DNA of 64,000 nucleotides from Streptomyces sp. SID8352 (GCF_009862265.1 NZ_WWGX01000011.1:53666-117665), one strand, 5' to 3'. Shown: positions 27,160 through 38,817, counted from the first letter of the stretch. Notes: generated from the sequence alone by a model not told the origin. Numbers and translations: made by a program.

Positions 27160-27987
27160 TCACACTCCGGACACATCCGGCACTCGGTCGAGCACGATGC
27201 CGAACCTCTCCCGGTACACCGTCAGCACCTCCTCGTCCGTCGCCAGGTCCCGTTCCTCCCGGTGCCCGTCGGCGGCCGTCACCACCAGCCTGCGGCCGCG
27301 GAGCGTGACCCGCCCGCCGTCCTCGGTGAGCCGGGAGCAGACCGGCGACGTCACGAACCGCGACCGCGGCGAGGTGCTGTGCCACCACGCCCCGGTCACG
27401 AAGTCGGACAGCGCGCGGGGCGTCGTCTCCAGCCGGTAGACCGGCGTCCCGTCGCGCAGCACGTCCAGGTCGCCGGGGCCCGCCGAGCCGCCCGCCGTGT
27501 CCCGGCCGCCGGGCGCGGGGCCCGCCCCGGTCACCCGGAAGACGCCCCCCGGCTCGTGCTGGTCGCCCCGCTCCCCGAGGTCGAGCGGATGGTGGCTGTG
27601 CGCGCCGAACCCGATGTCGGCCAGGAGGTCACCGCCGTCCTCCGTCCGCACCCGCAGCGCCATGTGGTCGTACGGGATGCCGAGCCGGCCGCCGTCCCCG
27701 TAGGTCCGCGCGGCGAGCAGCTCGACCTCGTAGCCGAGCGAGCGGAGCAGGGCCCCGAAGAGCCCGTTCAGCTCGTAACAGAACCCGCCGCGCCGGGCGC
27801 CCGCCACCTTCTCCCACAGCCGCCCCTCCTCCAGCACGATCTCCTCGCCGAGGTGCACGGACAGGTTCTCGAAGGGCACCTCCACCAGGTGCCGCAGGTG
27901 CAGCTCCCGCAGCGCCCCGGCGGTGGGGCGGGCCGGACGCCGGGCACCGATGCGGCGGAGGAGGAGGTCTGCCTGGGCGGTTTCCAT
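27160..27987 (-). CDS. Arylamine N-acetyltransferase
   Basis: A 275-residue NAT enzyme that moves acetyl from acetyl-CoA to arylamines or hydrazines. In Streptomyces, relatives also act in polyketide and natural product chemistry. The catalytic triad is visible: Cys in ARRGGFCYELNGLFG (about residue 73), His in YDHMALRV, and Asp in LLADIGFGAH. The N-terminal PFENLSVHLG is also typical. ATG at 27987 is the only reasonable start. It begins five bases after the comEC stop and is probably part of the comEA-comEC transcript. Confidence 0.92.
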   Translation of the reverse strand: METAQADLLLRRIGARRPARPTAGALRELHLRHLVEVPFENLSVHLGEEIVLEEGRLWEKVAGARRGGFCYELNGLFGALLRSLGYEVELLAARTYGDGGRLGIPYDHMALRVRTEDGGDLLADIGFGAHSHHPLDLGERGDQHEPGGVFRVTGAGPAPGGRDTAGGSAGPGDLDVLRDGTPVYRLETTPRALSDFVTGAWWHSTSPRSRFVTSPVCSRLTEDGGRVTLRGRRLVVTAADGHREERDLATDEEVLTVYRERFGIVLDRVPDVSGV

Positions 27988-27991
27988 GGGT

Positions 27992-30505
27992 TCAGTCTGC
28001 CTCCCGCTCCGTCGCCACCCGCAGGGAGGTCGCGGTGCCCGTGACCGCCACAGAGCCCTCACGGTCCGTCCGCAGCACGGCCGCGCCCAGTGCGCGCAGG
28101 GCGGCCAGGGTCCCGGGGGCGGGGTGACCGTAGGAGTTGTGCGCACCGCAACTGATCAGCGCCAGCCTCGGGGCGGCAGTCCGCATCAGACCCGCGTCCT
28201 GGTGGGCGGAGCCGTGGTGCGCCACCTTCACCACGTCCACCCGCCCCACGGCCCCCGCCGCGCCCGGCGAGCCCAGCAGCCGCCGCTGCGCCGGGGGTTC
28301 GAGATCGCCCAGGAGCAGCAGGCGCAGTCCTCCGGTGCGGACCAGCAGGGTGACACTGGCGTCGTTCGGGCCCTCCCCGGGCACCGGGGGCTCCGGCCCC
28401 GGCCAGAGCACCCGCCACTCCAGGGACCCCGCCCGGCGCCGCTCCCCGGACACCGCCCGCCGCACGGGGATGCGCCGCGCCGCCGCCTGCCGGCGGACGG
28501 ACTCCGCCTGCTCCGGCGGCTGTTCCAGGGCCGTCGTCTCGATCGCCGCCACCGAGCGGCCCCGCAGCACCCCGGGCAGCCCGGCGACGTGGTCGGCGTG
28601 GAAGTGGGTGAGGACGACGAGCGGGACGCGGGTGACGCCGAGCGAACGCAGACAGCGGTCCACGCGCTCCGGATCGGGACCGGCGTCCACCACCACGCCC
28701 GCGCCCCCGCCCGCCGCGAGCACCAGCGCGTCCCCCTGGCCGACGTCGCACATCACCAGCCGCCAGTCCGGCGGCGGCCAGCCCGTGAGGACCCGGACCA
28801 GGGGCGGCGGCCGCATCACCGCCAGCACCAGCAGCACCGCGCACAGGACGCACCACCACGGGTGCCGGAGCAGCCGACGGCCGGTCAGCAGCAGGGCCGC
28901 GATGACGAGGGCGAGCAGCGCGGCCCCGCCCCAGTCCCCCGGCCAGTCCACCCCCGACCCGGGCAGCGCCGCCCCGGCGCGGGCCACCCCGGCGATCCAC
29001 CGGGCCGGCCAGGAGGCGCACCAGGCCAGCGCCTCGGCCACCGGCATCGCCAGCGGGGCCGCCGCCAGCGCCGCGAAGCCCAGCACGGTGGCCGGCGCCA
29101 CCGCGAACTCCACGAGCAGGTTGCACGGCACCCCCACCAGGCTCACCCGGGCCGACAGCACGGCGACCACCGGCGCGCACAGGGCCTGGGCGGCGGCGGT
29201 GGCGGCCAGCGCCTCCGCGAGCCTCGGCGGGACCCGGCGGCGGCGCAGGGCCGCGCTCCATCCCGGGGCGATGGTGAGCAGGGCCCCGGTGGCGAGCACG
29301 GAGAGCAGGAAGCCGTAGGCGCGCGCCAGCCACGGGTCGTACAGCACCAGCAGCAGGACCGCCGTGGCCAGGGCCGGGATCAGGGACCGGCGCCGCCCGG
29401 TGGCGAGGGCGAGCAGCGCGACGGAACCGCAGGCCGCGGCCCGCAGCACGCTCGGGTCCGGGCGGCAGACCAGGACGAAGCCCACCGCGAGCAGCCCGCC
29501 GAGCAGCGCGGTGGCCCGCAGCGGCAGGCCGACGCGGGGCGCCAGGCCGCGCCGCTCGCTGTGCCGGGCGAGACCGGGCGGGCCCAGCAGCAGGGCCAGC
29601 AGAATCGTGAAGTTCGCGCCGGACACGGCCAGGACGTGCGCGAGATCCGTCTCCTTGAACGCCCGGTCCAGCTCCGGGGTGATCCGCGAGGTGTCCCCGA
29701 CGACCAGCCCGGGGAGCAGCGCCCGCGCGTCACCGGGCAGACCGGCGGTGGCCTCGCGCAGCCCTGCGCGCAGCCGTCCCGCGAACCGCTGCGGGGCCGA
29801 GGGGCCCGCCGTCACCTCCGGCGCTCCCCGGGCCCGCACCCGCAGCACGGCGGCGATCCGGTCCCCGCGGGTCAGCGGCGGCGCCGTGCGCGCGGTCACC
29901 CGCAGCCGGGTCGTCGGCAGCAGCCCGAGCCAGCTCGGGGCGACCGGCTCCCCGGCGGCGGCGCCCGGCCGCACGGCACCCACGTCGACGAGGAGCAGCA
30001 CCGGTGTCCTGGTCACCGCCGCCGCTCCGTCGGGGCCGGTCACCTCGCGCACGTCGGCCTCGATGAGGACGGTGGGCGGCACCGCCCGGTCCCCGTTCAC
30101 CCGGGGCCGGGTGAGCCGGGGGTCGGCGGTGACCTCCACCTCCGCGGTGACGGTGGCCGCCCGCCGCGCCAGCCCGGGCAGCGGGCCGCGGCGCAGGTCG
30201 GCGCCGTGCAGCGCGGCCGATGCGGCGGCAGCGGCGACGCAGAGGAGGACGGCGGCGACCGCCACCCGGGTCGGCCGCCCCCACGCGGTGCGCCGGTGCG
30301 CCCGGTCCCGACGCGCCGTCAGCAGCAGCGCGCCCGCCAGGACCGCGCTGCCGGTCACGAGACCGACGGCCCATCCGGACGGCAGCCCCGTCGTCACCGC
30401 GGCCGTCGCCCAGGCCGCGAGTGCGGGCGGCACCAGCCGCAGGTCCGCCGGTGCCTCCTGCCGGGGCCGGGCGGCGCCGAGCCGGTGCCCGGAGGCGGCG
30501 TGCAC
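27992..30505 (-). CDS. comEC: ComEC/Rec2 family DNA uptake or membrane protein
   Basis: A polytopic membrane protein of about 837 residues in its recognisable part. It has an N-terminal OB-like region (TVTAEVEVTADPRL), then a Competence domain with many transmembrane helices (FTILLALLLGPPG, VGFVLVCRPDPSVLRAAACG). The C-terminal metallo-beta-lactamase-fold domain contains MCDVGQGDALVLA, LTHFHADHVAGLPG and VAHHGSAHQDAG. In competent bacteria ComEC is the DNA channel; its role in Streptomyces is unclear. The start is uncertain: GTG at 30505 begins the conserved part, but the frame stays open to an ATG at 31138 overlapping the comEA stop (ATGA), adding about 211 Pro/Gly-rich residues of atypical codon use. 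Confidence 0.85.
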   Translation of the reverse strand: MHAASGHRLGAARPRQEAPADLRLVPPALAAWATAAVTTGLPSGWAVGLVTGSAVLAGALLLTARRDRAHRRTAWGRPTRVAVAAVLLCVAAAAASAALHGADLRRGPLPGLARRAATVTAEVEVTADPRLTRPRVNGDRAVPPTVLIEADVREVTGPDGAAAVTRTPVLLLVDVGAVRPGAAAGEPVAPSWLGLLPTTRLRVTARTAPPLTRGDRIAAVLRVRARGAPEVTAGPSAPQRFAGRLRAGLREATAGLPGDARALLPGLVVGDTSRITPELDRAFKETDLAHVLAVSGANFTILLALLLGPPGLARHSERRGLAPRVGLPLRATALLGGLLAVGFVLVCRPDPSVLRAAACGSVALLALATGRRRSLIPALATAVLLLVLYDPWLARAYGFLLSVLATGALLTIAPGWSAALRRRRVPPRLAEALAATAAAQALCAPVVAVLSARVSLVGVPCNLLVEFAVAPATVLGFAALAAAPLAMPVAEALAWCASWPARWIAGVARAGAALPGSGVDWPGDWGGAALLALVIAALLLTGRRLLRHPWWCVLCAVLLVLAVMRPPPLVRVLTGWPPPDWRLVMCDVGQGDALVLAAGGGAGVVVDAGPDPERVDRCLRSLGVTRVPLVVLTHFHADHVAGLPGVLRGRSVAAIETTALEQPPEQAESVRRQAAARRIPVRRAVSGERRRAGSLEWRVLWPGPEPPVPGEGPNDASVTLLVRTGGLRLLLLGDLEPPAQRRLLGSPGAAGAVGRVDVVKVAHHGSAHQDAGLMRTAAPRLALISCGAHNSYGHPAPGTLAALRALGAAVLRTDREGSVAVTGTATSLRVATEREAD

Positions 30506-30539
30506 GGACGCGCGCCGGCCGCCGGTGGCTCCGGCGGGA

Positions 30540-31134
30540 CGGCCGGGGCCGCCGGGACACCCGGCAGGGCCGGGGCCGGGGCCGAGGCCGGGACCGGGGC
30601 CGGGACCGGGGCCGGGACCGGTTCCGGGCCTTCGACCGCCCCTGCCAGGACCGGGGGCTTGGCGGGGGCCAGGGGCCCCGCCGCCCCGGCCCGGACCGCG
30701 GTCCGGGCGGGCGCCGGAACCTCCGCCGCTCCCACCGCCCCCACCGCCCCTATCAGGAGCGCGCCCCGTGCCGGCAGCACAGCCGGGAACGGGTCCGGAA
30801 GCCGGACGCGGATCGGGGTCGAAGCCTGCTTGAGGACGACGGTGGGGAGTGGGGACGGTACCGGTCCCGAGGCGGAGGACGGGGACGGGACCGGAGCCGG
30901 GAGCAGATCCAGGACCAGGGCCGGGTGCGGGTCCCGGGGCCGGACCGGGGCCGGAGCCGGGGGCGTGGCCGGCACAGGAGCCGGAGGCATGGCTGGCACA
31001 GGGGCTGAAGCCGGGGGCGAGGCCGAGGCCACGGCCATGGTCGACACCGGGGCTGGCTCCGTGGCCCCCGTGGGCATGGGGGCCGGAGCCGGGGCGGAGG
31101 GCGGGATCGGGGCCTGGGGCCGCGAACGGTGGCC
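30540..31134. repeat. Low-complexity GGGNCC-type repeat tract between comEA and comEC
   Basis: About 600 bp built largely of degenerate hexamers of the form GGGNCC/GGNGCC, densest at 30555-30635 and 30890-31110. Frames on both strands stay open, giving Gly-Thr-Gly-Ala or Pro-Ala-Pro-Val peptides. It may be the coding sequence of a disordered ComEC N-terminus, or a non-coding expansion. Confidence 0.7.
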
Positions 31135-33036
31135 TCATGGCCGTACGAGGTCGCGCAGATCGGCGAAGCGGCGCTCGCCGATCCCGTTGACCTCCCGGAG
31201 TTCGTCCACGGAGCGGAAGCCTCCGTGCCGGGTGCGGTAGTCGACGATGTGCTGGGCCAGCACGGGGCCGACGCCGGGCAGTGTGTCGAGCTGATCGACG
31301 GTGGCCGTGCCGAGGGAGACCGGAGCACCGGGGGCCGGGGCTCCCGGCACGGTGCCCGCCCCCTGCGGGCCCGGATCGGGCGGCTGGGTCGCGCCCACGA
31401 TCACCTGCTCACCGTCCACGAGGAAGCGGGCGCGGTTCAGCCCGTCGGTGCTCGTACCGGGCCGCACCCCGCCGGCCGCGCGCAGGGCGTCCGCGACGCG
31501 GGACCCGGCCGGCAGCCGGTGCACGCCGGGCTCACGGACCTTGCCGCCGACGTCCACCACGATCCCGGGCGCCGCCGACGCCGTGGGTGCGGGCGCGGCC
31601 GGGACCGGTCCCGCCTCCGGGGCCCTGACATCGAGGGCCGCCTGCCGGACCACCTCGGGGGCGGCAACGGAGTGGGGGCGCGCGGCCCGGTAGTGCTGGA
31701 CGGCGAAGGCGGCGGCGACCAGCAGCAGTACGGCGAGGGCGGCCACACCGCGCCGTTCCATCCCGCACCGGGCCTGGAGCCATACCGGCATCCGCTCCCG
31801 CAGCGCCCACCCGGCCCGCTCCCGCCAGGCCGCCCCGGCGACGCGCTCTCCGGCACCGCTCGCTCCGGCACCGGCTGCCCCGGCACCGGTCTCCCCGTCG
31901 CCGGACCTCCCCGGCCGGAGGGCCGCCCCTCCCTGGTACGTCTCCGACCGGTACGCCTCCGCGCCGGGCCTCTCCTCACGGGTGTGCTCAGCACGAATCC
32001 GGTCGGCGCGGGTCGCGTCGGTGCCATTCCCTTCGACGCGGCCCCTGTTGGTGCGGGTCTCCTCGGCGCGGAACTCCTCGGCGCTGTACTTCTCCGGAGA
32101 CACGTCCCCAGGGGCACCTGCCGAAGGCGGCCCGGCGAAGCCCGGTCCCCTCCCGGCCCCGTGCCGCCTCCCGGCCGTGCCCTCCGGATCGACTCCGTCC
32201 CACGACTCGGCCCCTTGCCTACGCCCACGTACCCAGCCCTGTTCCGAGGCCAGTGGGGCCGGGGTCGGGGCGGGAACAGAAACCGAAACAGCGGCAGCGG
32301 CAGCGGCAGCGGCAGGGACCTGAACGGGGAAGGCGTCCGGCTGCCGTCCCTCCGAGGGCTCCGGCCCTTCCGCCCGGCCCGCCTCTCCGGCCGCCCAGGT
32401 GCCAACGGCTCCGCGCCATGCGCCGGCCGTCACCTCCTCACCGTGCCGGCCCCCGTCCGCCGGGAACGCCCTCGGCTCCGGCTGCGGCTCCCAGTCGTCC
32501 AACGGCCCCGCCGACCGGGCGGCACCGGCCGACCCGTCCCAGGTATCGGCCGCCCGGCCGTCGTCATCTCCTTTCGCCTCTGGTCCGGCGGGCGGGCTCG
32601 GCACCGGTCCGCGCTCCCCGTCCGGCCGCGCCCCAGCCACCCCCGCCCGCGCGGTCCCGCCCTGCCTCCCCGTCAGGTGGGCGGGACGACCGGGCCCGCC
32701 GCTCGGCACCGCCCAATGGCCCCAGGCGCGTGGGAGAGGTCCGGGGTGGGGCACCGAATCCGCCCGCAGGGGCGTCCGGGTACCGGCAGTTGCGTCCGCT
32801 GCGACGAACTCCTCCGATTGCGGGAGCCGTTGGGGTGGAGCGAAGAGGGCCTCCGCCCGTCGGCGGATTCCGTCCGCCCCTGCGGATCGGTGCGGGGCAC
32901 CGGGCGGTGAAGTGTCCCCACTCTCCGGCAGCCGGGCGCGGGGTGCGCGCCGGTGGCGGAGACGGCCGTCGGAGGCGGATGCCCGGCCCGGACCGCTGCT
33001 CGCGGCCCCCGTGCGGGAAGGAGATCGAAGTGCCAT
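31135..33036 (-). CDS. comEA: ComEA-type DNA-binding protein with a very long N-terminal extension
   Basis: A 633-residue protein. The C-terminal 230 residues are a normal ComEA: one transmembrane helix (GVAALAVLLLVAAAFAV, about residue 432), an SLBB domain (IVVDVGGKVREPGVHRLPAG), and two helix-hairpin-helix motifs (LDTLPGVGPVLAQHIVDYR and LREVNGIGERRFADL). The first 425 residues are charged, Gly/Ala/Pro-rich and apparently disordered, with a short alanine run encoded by a CGGCAG repeat. They would lie in the cytoplasm. Typical ComEA proteins are much shorter, so the start may be far downstream, although the frame is open and the codon bias is acceptable. Its stop overlaps a possible comEC start. 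Confidence 0.85.
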   Translation of the reverse strand: MALRSPSRTGAASSGPGRASASDGRLRHRRAPRARLPESGDTSPPGAPHRSAGADGIRRRAEALFAPPQRLPQSEEFVAADATAGTRTPLRADSVPHPGPLPRAWGHWAVPSGGPGRPAHLTGRQGGTARAGVAGARPDGERGPVPSPPAGPEAKGDDDGRAADTWDGSAGAARSAGPLDDWEPQPEPRAFPADGGRHGEEVTAGAWRGAVGTWAAGEAGRAEGPEPSEGRQPDAFPVQVPAAAAAAAAVSVSVPAPTPAPLASEQGWVRGRRQGAESWDGVDPEGTAGRRHGAGRGPGFAGPPSAGAPGDVSPEKYSAEEFRAEETRTNRGRVEGNGTDATRADRIRAEHTREERPGAEAYRSETYQGGAALRPGRSGDGETGAGAAGAGASGAGERVAGAAWRERAGWALRERMPVWLQARCGMERRGVAALAVLLLVAAAFAVQHYRAARPHSVAAPEVVRQAALDVRAPEAGPVPAAPAPTASAAPGIVVDVGGKVREPGVHRLPAGSRVADALRAAGGVRPGTSTDGLNRARFLVDGEQVIVGATQPPDPGPQGAGTVPGAPAPGAPVSLGTATVDQLDTLPGVGPVLAQHIVDYRTRHGGFRSVDELREVNGIGERRFADLRDLVRP

Positions 33037-33533
33037 GGGCCGAGGATGGAACGGCTCGGCCCCTTCGCGATGATCATGGTCGATTCCGGTGGATCACGGC
33101 CCGGTTGTGGACAACTCCATCACCCTCGGAGGTGATGAGCCCCCTCACGGCTGACGGCGGCTCACCCGTCCGTGCGATCGAGCCGTCACGCCCCGGGCTG
33201 AACCTGACCACCAGTCGCCCCGCGCCGAATCCCGGGGGCCACCGCCGAACACCCCGTCACCCGACGCCCACCCGCTCAGTCGTCACGGGTCAGCGGTCAG
33301 CCTCAGCCGCCGAGTCGGGACCACCGGCGCGTCACCCCTCGCCCGGCCACGCGACGCAGGCCGCGCCACACCACCCGTGGCGCCCCGCCCTCGTCGACGC
33401 GGACGCGGACGCGTCACCGCACCCCCCGCGCACGCTCCGGCGCGCCCCGCGGACGCGCGCCCCGCCCACGCCCCACCCGCCGGGCGCCCTCCACGGCCGC
33501 CGGGGTCCCGCCCGCGCCCGGCCGGTCGACGCC
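33037..33533. other. Intergenic region upstream of comEA
   Basis: No gene seen. 33070-33140 is less GC-rich and holds a DnaA-box-like motif and an imperfect hairpin (CATCACCCTC/GGAGGTGATG). 33200-33530 is C-rich low complexity. Confidence 0.4.
33105..33114 (-). promoter_or_regulatory. DnaA-box-like sequence upstream of comEA
   Basis: TTGTCCACAA on the minus strand contains TTGTCCACA, the preferred Streptomyces DnaA box. A single box can arise by chance; no cluster was seen. Confidence 0.3.
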
Positions 33534-34379
33534 CTACCGCGCCGACACCACCACCCCCAGCAACCCCGGCCCCGTGTGCGCCCCGATCACCGCGCCGACC
33601 TCGCTGACATGCAGGTCGGCCAGTCCCGGTACGCGTTCGCGCAGCCGGTCGGCCAGGGCCGACGCCCGTTCGGGGGCGGCGAGATGGTGGACGGCGATGT
33701 CGACCGGGCCGCTCCCGGCCCGCTCGGCGGCGATCTCCTCCAGCCGGGCGATGGCCTTGGAGGCGGTCCGCACCTTCTCCAGCGGCTCCACCCGCCCGTC
33801 GGCCAGCCGCAGCAGCGGCTTCACGGCCAGCGCGGAGCCGAGCAGGGCCTGCGCCGCGCCGATGCGCCCGCCCCGGCGCAGATAGTCGAGGGTGTCGACG
33901 TAGAAGTAGGCGGAGGTGCCCGCCGCGCGCTTCTCCGCGGCGGCGACGGCCTCGTCCACGGTGCCGCCCTCCTCCGCCGTCTCCGCGGCGGCGAGCGCGC
34001 AGAAGCCCAGGGCCATCGCGAGCATGCGGGTGTCCACCACCCGCACCGGGACGGACGCCCCGCGCGCGGCGAGTACGGCGGCGTCGTAGGTGCCCGAGAG
34101 TTCGGCGGAGAGGTGGAGGGAGACGATGCCCTCGGCACCGGACTCGGCGATCCTGCGGTAGGTCTCGGCGAACAGCTCGGGGCTGGGGCGGGAGGTGGTG
34201 ACCGGGCGCCGCTTCTGCAGGGCCAGGGCGAGCGAGCGGGTCGAGATCTCGGTGCCCTCCTCCAGGGCGCGGTCCCCCAGGACCACCGTCAGCGGCACCG
34301 CCGTGATCCCGTGCCGCCCCATCGTCTCGGCCGGGAGGTAGGCCGTGGAATCGGTGACGATCGCGACATGGCAGGACAT
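33534..34379 (-). CDS. DegV family fatty-acid-binding protein
   Basis: A 281-residue two-domain DegV protein. It starts MSCHVAIVTDSTAYLP, has TSRPSPELFAETYRR and GIVSLHLSAELSGTYDAAVLAA, then ALGFCALAAAE, FYVDTLDYLRRGGRI and LLGSALAVKPLL, and ends with EVGAVIGAHTGPGLLGVVV. DegV/FakB proteins bind a fatty acid and present it to the FakA kinase in Firmicutes. Whether that holds here is unknown, and no fakA is seen in the window. The length is normal. It precedes comEA by about 500 bp on the same strand. Confidence 0.93.
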   Translation of the reverse strand: MSCHVAIVTDSTAYLPAETMGRHGITAVPLTVVLGDRALEEGTEISTRSLALALQKRRPVTTSRPSPELFAETYRRIAESGAEGIVSLHLSAELSGTYDAAVLAARGASVPVRVVDTRMLAMALGFCALAAAETAEEGGTVDEAVAAAEKRAAGTSAYFYVDTLDYLRRGGRIGAAQALLGSALAVKPLLRLADGRVEPLEKVRTASKAIARLEEIAAERAGSGPVDIAVHHLAAPERASALADRLRERVPGLADLHVSEVGAVIGAHTGPGLLGVVVSAR

Positions 34380-34451
34380 GAGCTGGAGGTTACCTGCCGT
34401 AGTGACGACACGGCAGCCCGGCCCCGGCGCCCGGCCTCCCCGGGCCGCTGA

Positions 34452-35171
34452 TCAGGTCGTGTTCTCCGGACGGGTGCGCCGCTGCCAGGGAGGGACGGGC
34501 CGCGGGGCGGGCGGGGTGATGGCGGGGCGCGGGTCCTCCTGCGCCGGGGCCTTCGGCCAGGACGGCGCGGTGCCGGAGGCCGGGGCGGCCTGCGGCGGGG
34601 AGGCAGGGGCGGCGGGCGGGGGCTCGGCCCCGGTCCAGTGGCGCAGGGCGCCCGCCTCGACGTCGATCTGCGCGCTCAGCGAGTCAAGGTCGTCGTCCGC
34701 GAAGCGGCGGGCGCGGTCCCGGGCTGCCCAGCGCAGGGACTCGGCGGAGCCCGTCACCCGCCCGGTGCGCTCGCGCAGTTCGGGCAGCCGGGCGGCGAGG
34801 GTGGTGCGGTCGGGCTCGCCCTCCAGTCGGCGCAGCTCGTCGTCGAGTTCGTGCCCGTGGGCGCTGAGCCGCTCGAACAGGGCCAGGGACTCCTTGAGCG
34901 ACTGGTCCTCGGCGACGCCCGCGTACAGGGCGTCCTGGGTGGCGCGCATCGAGGTGCGCAGCGAGAGGCGCAGCTCCGCGATCTCGGCCGCGGGGCCCGC
35001 CTGGAGGAAGGACCTGGCCCGCAGGGTGTGGTCCTCGACCTTGCGGCGCGCCTGGTGGATGTGGCGGTCGGCGCTGCGCTTGGCCGCGCCCACGGCCTTG
35101 ACCGTCGCGTAGACGCCCAGCACCACCGCGAGCACGAAGAGCAGGACGACGATGGTGATCACTGCTTCCAC
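34452..35171 (-). CDS. Membrane-anchored coiled-coil protein, unknown function
   Basis: A 239-residue protein with one N-terminal membrane helix (AVITIVVLLFVLAVVLGVYATV, broken here for length: AVITIVVLLFVLAVV then LGVYATV). It continues with a long charged helical region (about 30-190) rich in Arg, Glu and Leu, probably coiled coil, and a Pro/Ala-rich tail. GGAGGAGGAG six bases before the GTG at 35171 decides the start; an upstream in-frame ATG lacks this. The function is not recognisable. It lies between leuS and the degV gene on the same strand. Confidence 0.8.
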   Translation of the reverse strand: MEAVITIVVLLFVLAVVLGVYATVKAVGAAKRSADRHIHQARRKVEDHTLRARSFLQAGPAAEIAELRLSLRTSMRATQDALYAGVAEDQSLKESLALFERLSAHGHELDDELRRLEGEPDRTTLAARLPELRERTGRVTGSAESLRWAARDRARRFADDDLDSLSAQIDVEAGALRHWTGAEPPPAAPASPPQAAPASGTAPSWPKAPAQEDPRPAITPPAPRPVPPWQRRTRPENTT

Positions 35172-35513
35172 GAAGCTCCTCCTCCGACCGGCCGGCCGCG
35201 TTCCGCGCCGCTCCTCCACGGTAACCGCAACGACCGGCCCCGTGGGGCCCCGGGAACCCGGACCCTGCCCGTAGGGGACTACCCCGAGGCGCTCCCGCCA
35301 CCCGCGCCCCGCGCGAAACCGGCACCTCCCGGGACCGGCGCCCCGGCACCGGCACCTCCCGGGACCGGGACCGGGTCCATCCGGACGACGACCCGCGCGA
35401 CCCGCGCGACCACGCGCCCGCGGTCCCGCACAGCGGCGGGGGCCCGGCCGACCGGCGACCGGGCCCCGTCCGCGCCGGGGCGGCCCGGGTCCCCGGAGCC
35501 GCCCCGCTCCCGG
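35172..35513. other. Intergenic region between leuS and the coiled-coil protein gene
   Basis: No gene. It includes a direct repeat of ACCGGCACCTCCCGGGACCG (around 35318-35372) in GC-rich sequence. The ribosome site of the coiled-coil gene lies at its edge. Confidence 0.5.
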
Positions 35514-38399
<2,886 letters not shown>

Positions 38400-38453
38400 G
38401 ATCCTCAAAGCTCCATCGATCGTCTCTGCCGTCGGCCGCGACTTCCAGAAATG

Positions 38454-38478
38454 AAAAATCCCCTCGCACAGGAGGGGA
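38454..38478 (-). terminator. Attenuator terminator in the leuS leader
   Basis: On the minus strand TCCCCTC and GAGGGGA form a 7-bp stem with a six-base loop, followed at once by five Ts. True T-run terminators are rare in this genome, and this one ends 55 bases before the leuS start. It would stop transcription before leuS unless an alternative fold prevents it. Confidence 0.8.
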
Positions 38479-38525
38479 CGCCGCGCCGATTCCGGCCACC
38501 GGGCTTCGGCCGGGGTCGGGACTGA

Positions 38526-38564
38526 TCAGCGCGGCTCGCTAAGCAGAAGGCGTACGGCACGCAT
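38526..38564 (-). CDS. Leucine leader peptide of the leuS attenuator
   Basis: A 12-codon open frame encoding MRAVRLLLSEPR. Three consecutive leucine codons are CTT CTG CTT, two of them CTT, which is rare in Streptomyces. The ATG follows a TACCCT -10 box by six bases with no ribosome site, fitting a leaderless message. The stop is 47 bases before the terminator stem. GCCGCGC at the end of this frame (38529-38535) can pair with GCGCGGC (38480-38486) directly before the terminator, a plausible alternative fold. When tRNA-Leu is uncharged the ribosome should stall here and change the folding. Regulation is inferred, not shown. Confidence 0.75.
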   Translation of the reverse strand: MRAVRLLLSEPR

Positions 38565-38570
38565 GGCGTC

Positions 38571-38576
38571 AGGGTA
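38571..38576 (-). promoter_or_regulatory. -10 box of the leuS leader promoter
   Basis: TACCCT on the minus strand (TAnnnT) is six bases before the leader ATG, so transcription should begin at the ATG itself. No good -35 was seen. Confidence 0.5.
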
Positions 38577-38699
38577 CCGCAGTCGTCGAGAGCGCCGCGA
38601 CGAGCGGCCTCACCCTGCGTGACCGCCACCGGGACGAAGGGGCCGGGGAATGGGCGGGCGCGGGAGGCGGAAGGGGTGGCGGGGAAAGAGGGGAACGGC

Positions 38700-38740
38700 A
38701 AACCCCCCGGATCATTGATGGCCACCGATCCGGGGGGTTT
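38700..38740. terminator. Terminator after the first tRNA-Ala
   Basis: AAACCCCCCGGATC and its exact complement (38700-38713, 38727-38740) form a 14-bp stem with a 13-base loop. A stretch of Ts follows on each strand. It ends the tRNA-Ala transcript and insulates the leuS leader. Confidence 0.88.
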
Positions 38741-38744
38741 TCTG

Positions 38745-38817
38745 TGGAGCTAAGGAGAATTGAACTCCTGACCTCCTGCATGCCATGCAGGCGCTCTACC
38801 AACTGAGCTATAGCCCC
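38745..38817 (-). tRNA. tRNA-Ala (anticodon GGC), copy 1
   Basis: A 73-base cloverleaf. The acceptor GGGGCTA pairs with TAGCTCC, the D arm is AGCTCAGTTGGTAGAGC, and the anticodon stem CCTGC/GCAGG has loop ATGGCAT (anticodon GGC, reading GCC and GCT). The T arm is AGGAGTTCAATTCTCCT. The CCA end is not encoded. It is identical to the copy at 39683-39755. Confidence 0.97.

Noticed and set aside
30394..31077. A separate Pro/Ala-rich minus-strand gene overlapping the comEC extension
   Set aside because: It has good third-position GC, but this follows from the GGGNCC repeat. There is no ribosome site, and the end runs into conserved comEC sequence in another frame.
33105..33114. A replication origin near the DnaA-box-like site
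   Set aside because: Only one box is present; a Streptomyces oriC has many boxes between dnaA and dnaN, and those genes are not in the window.
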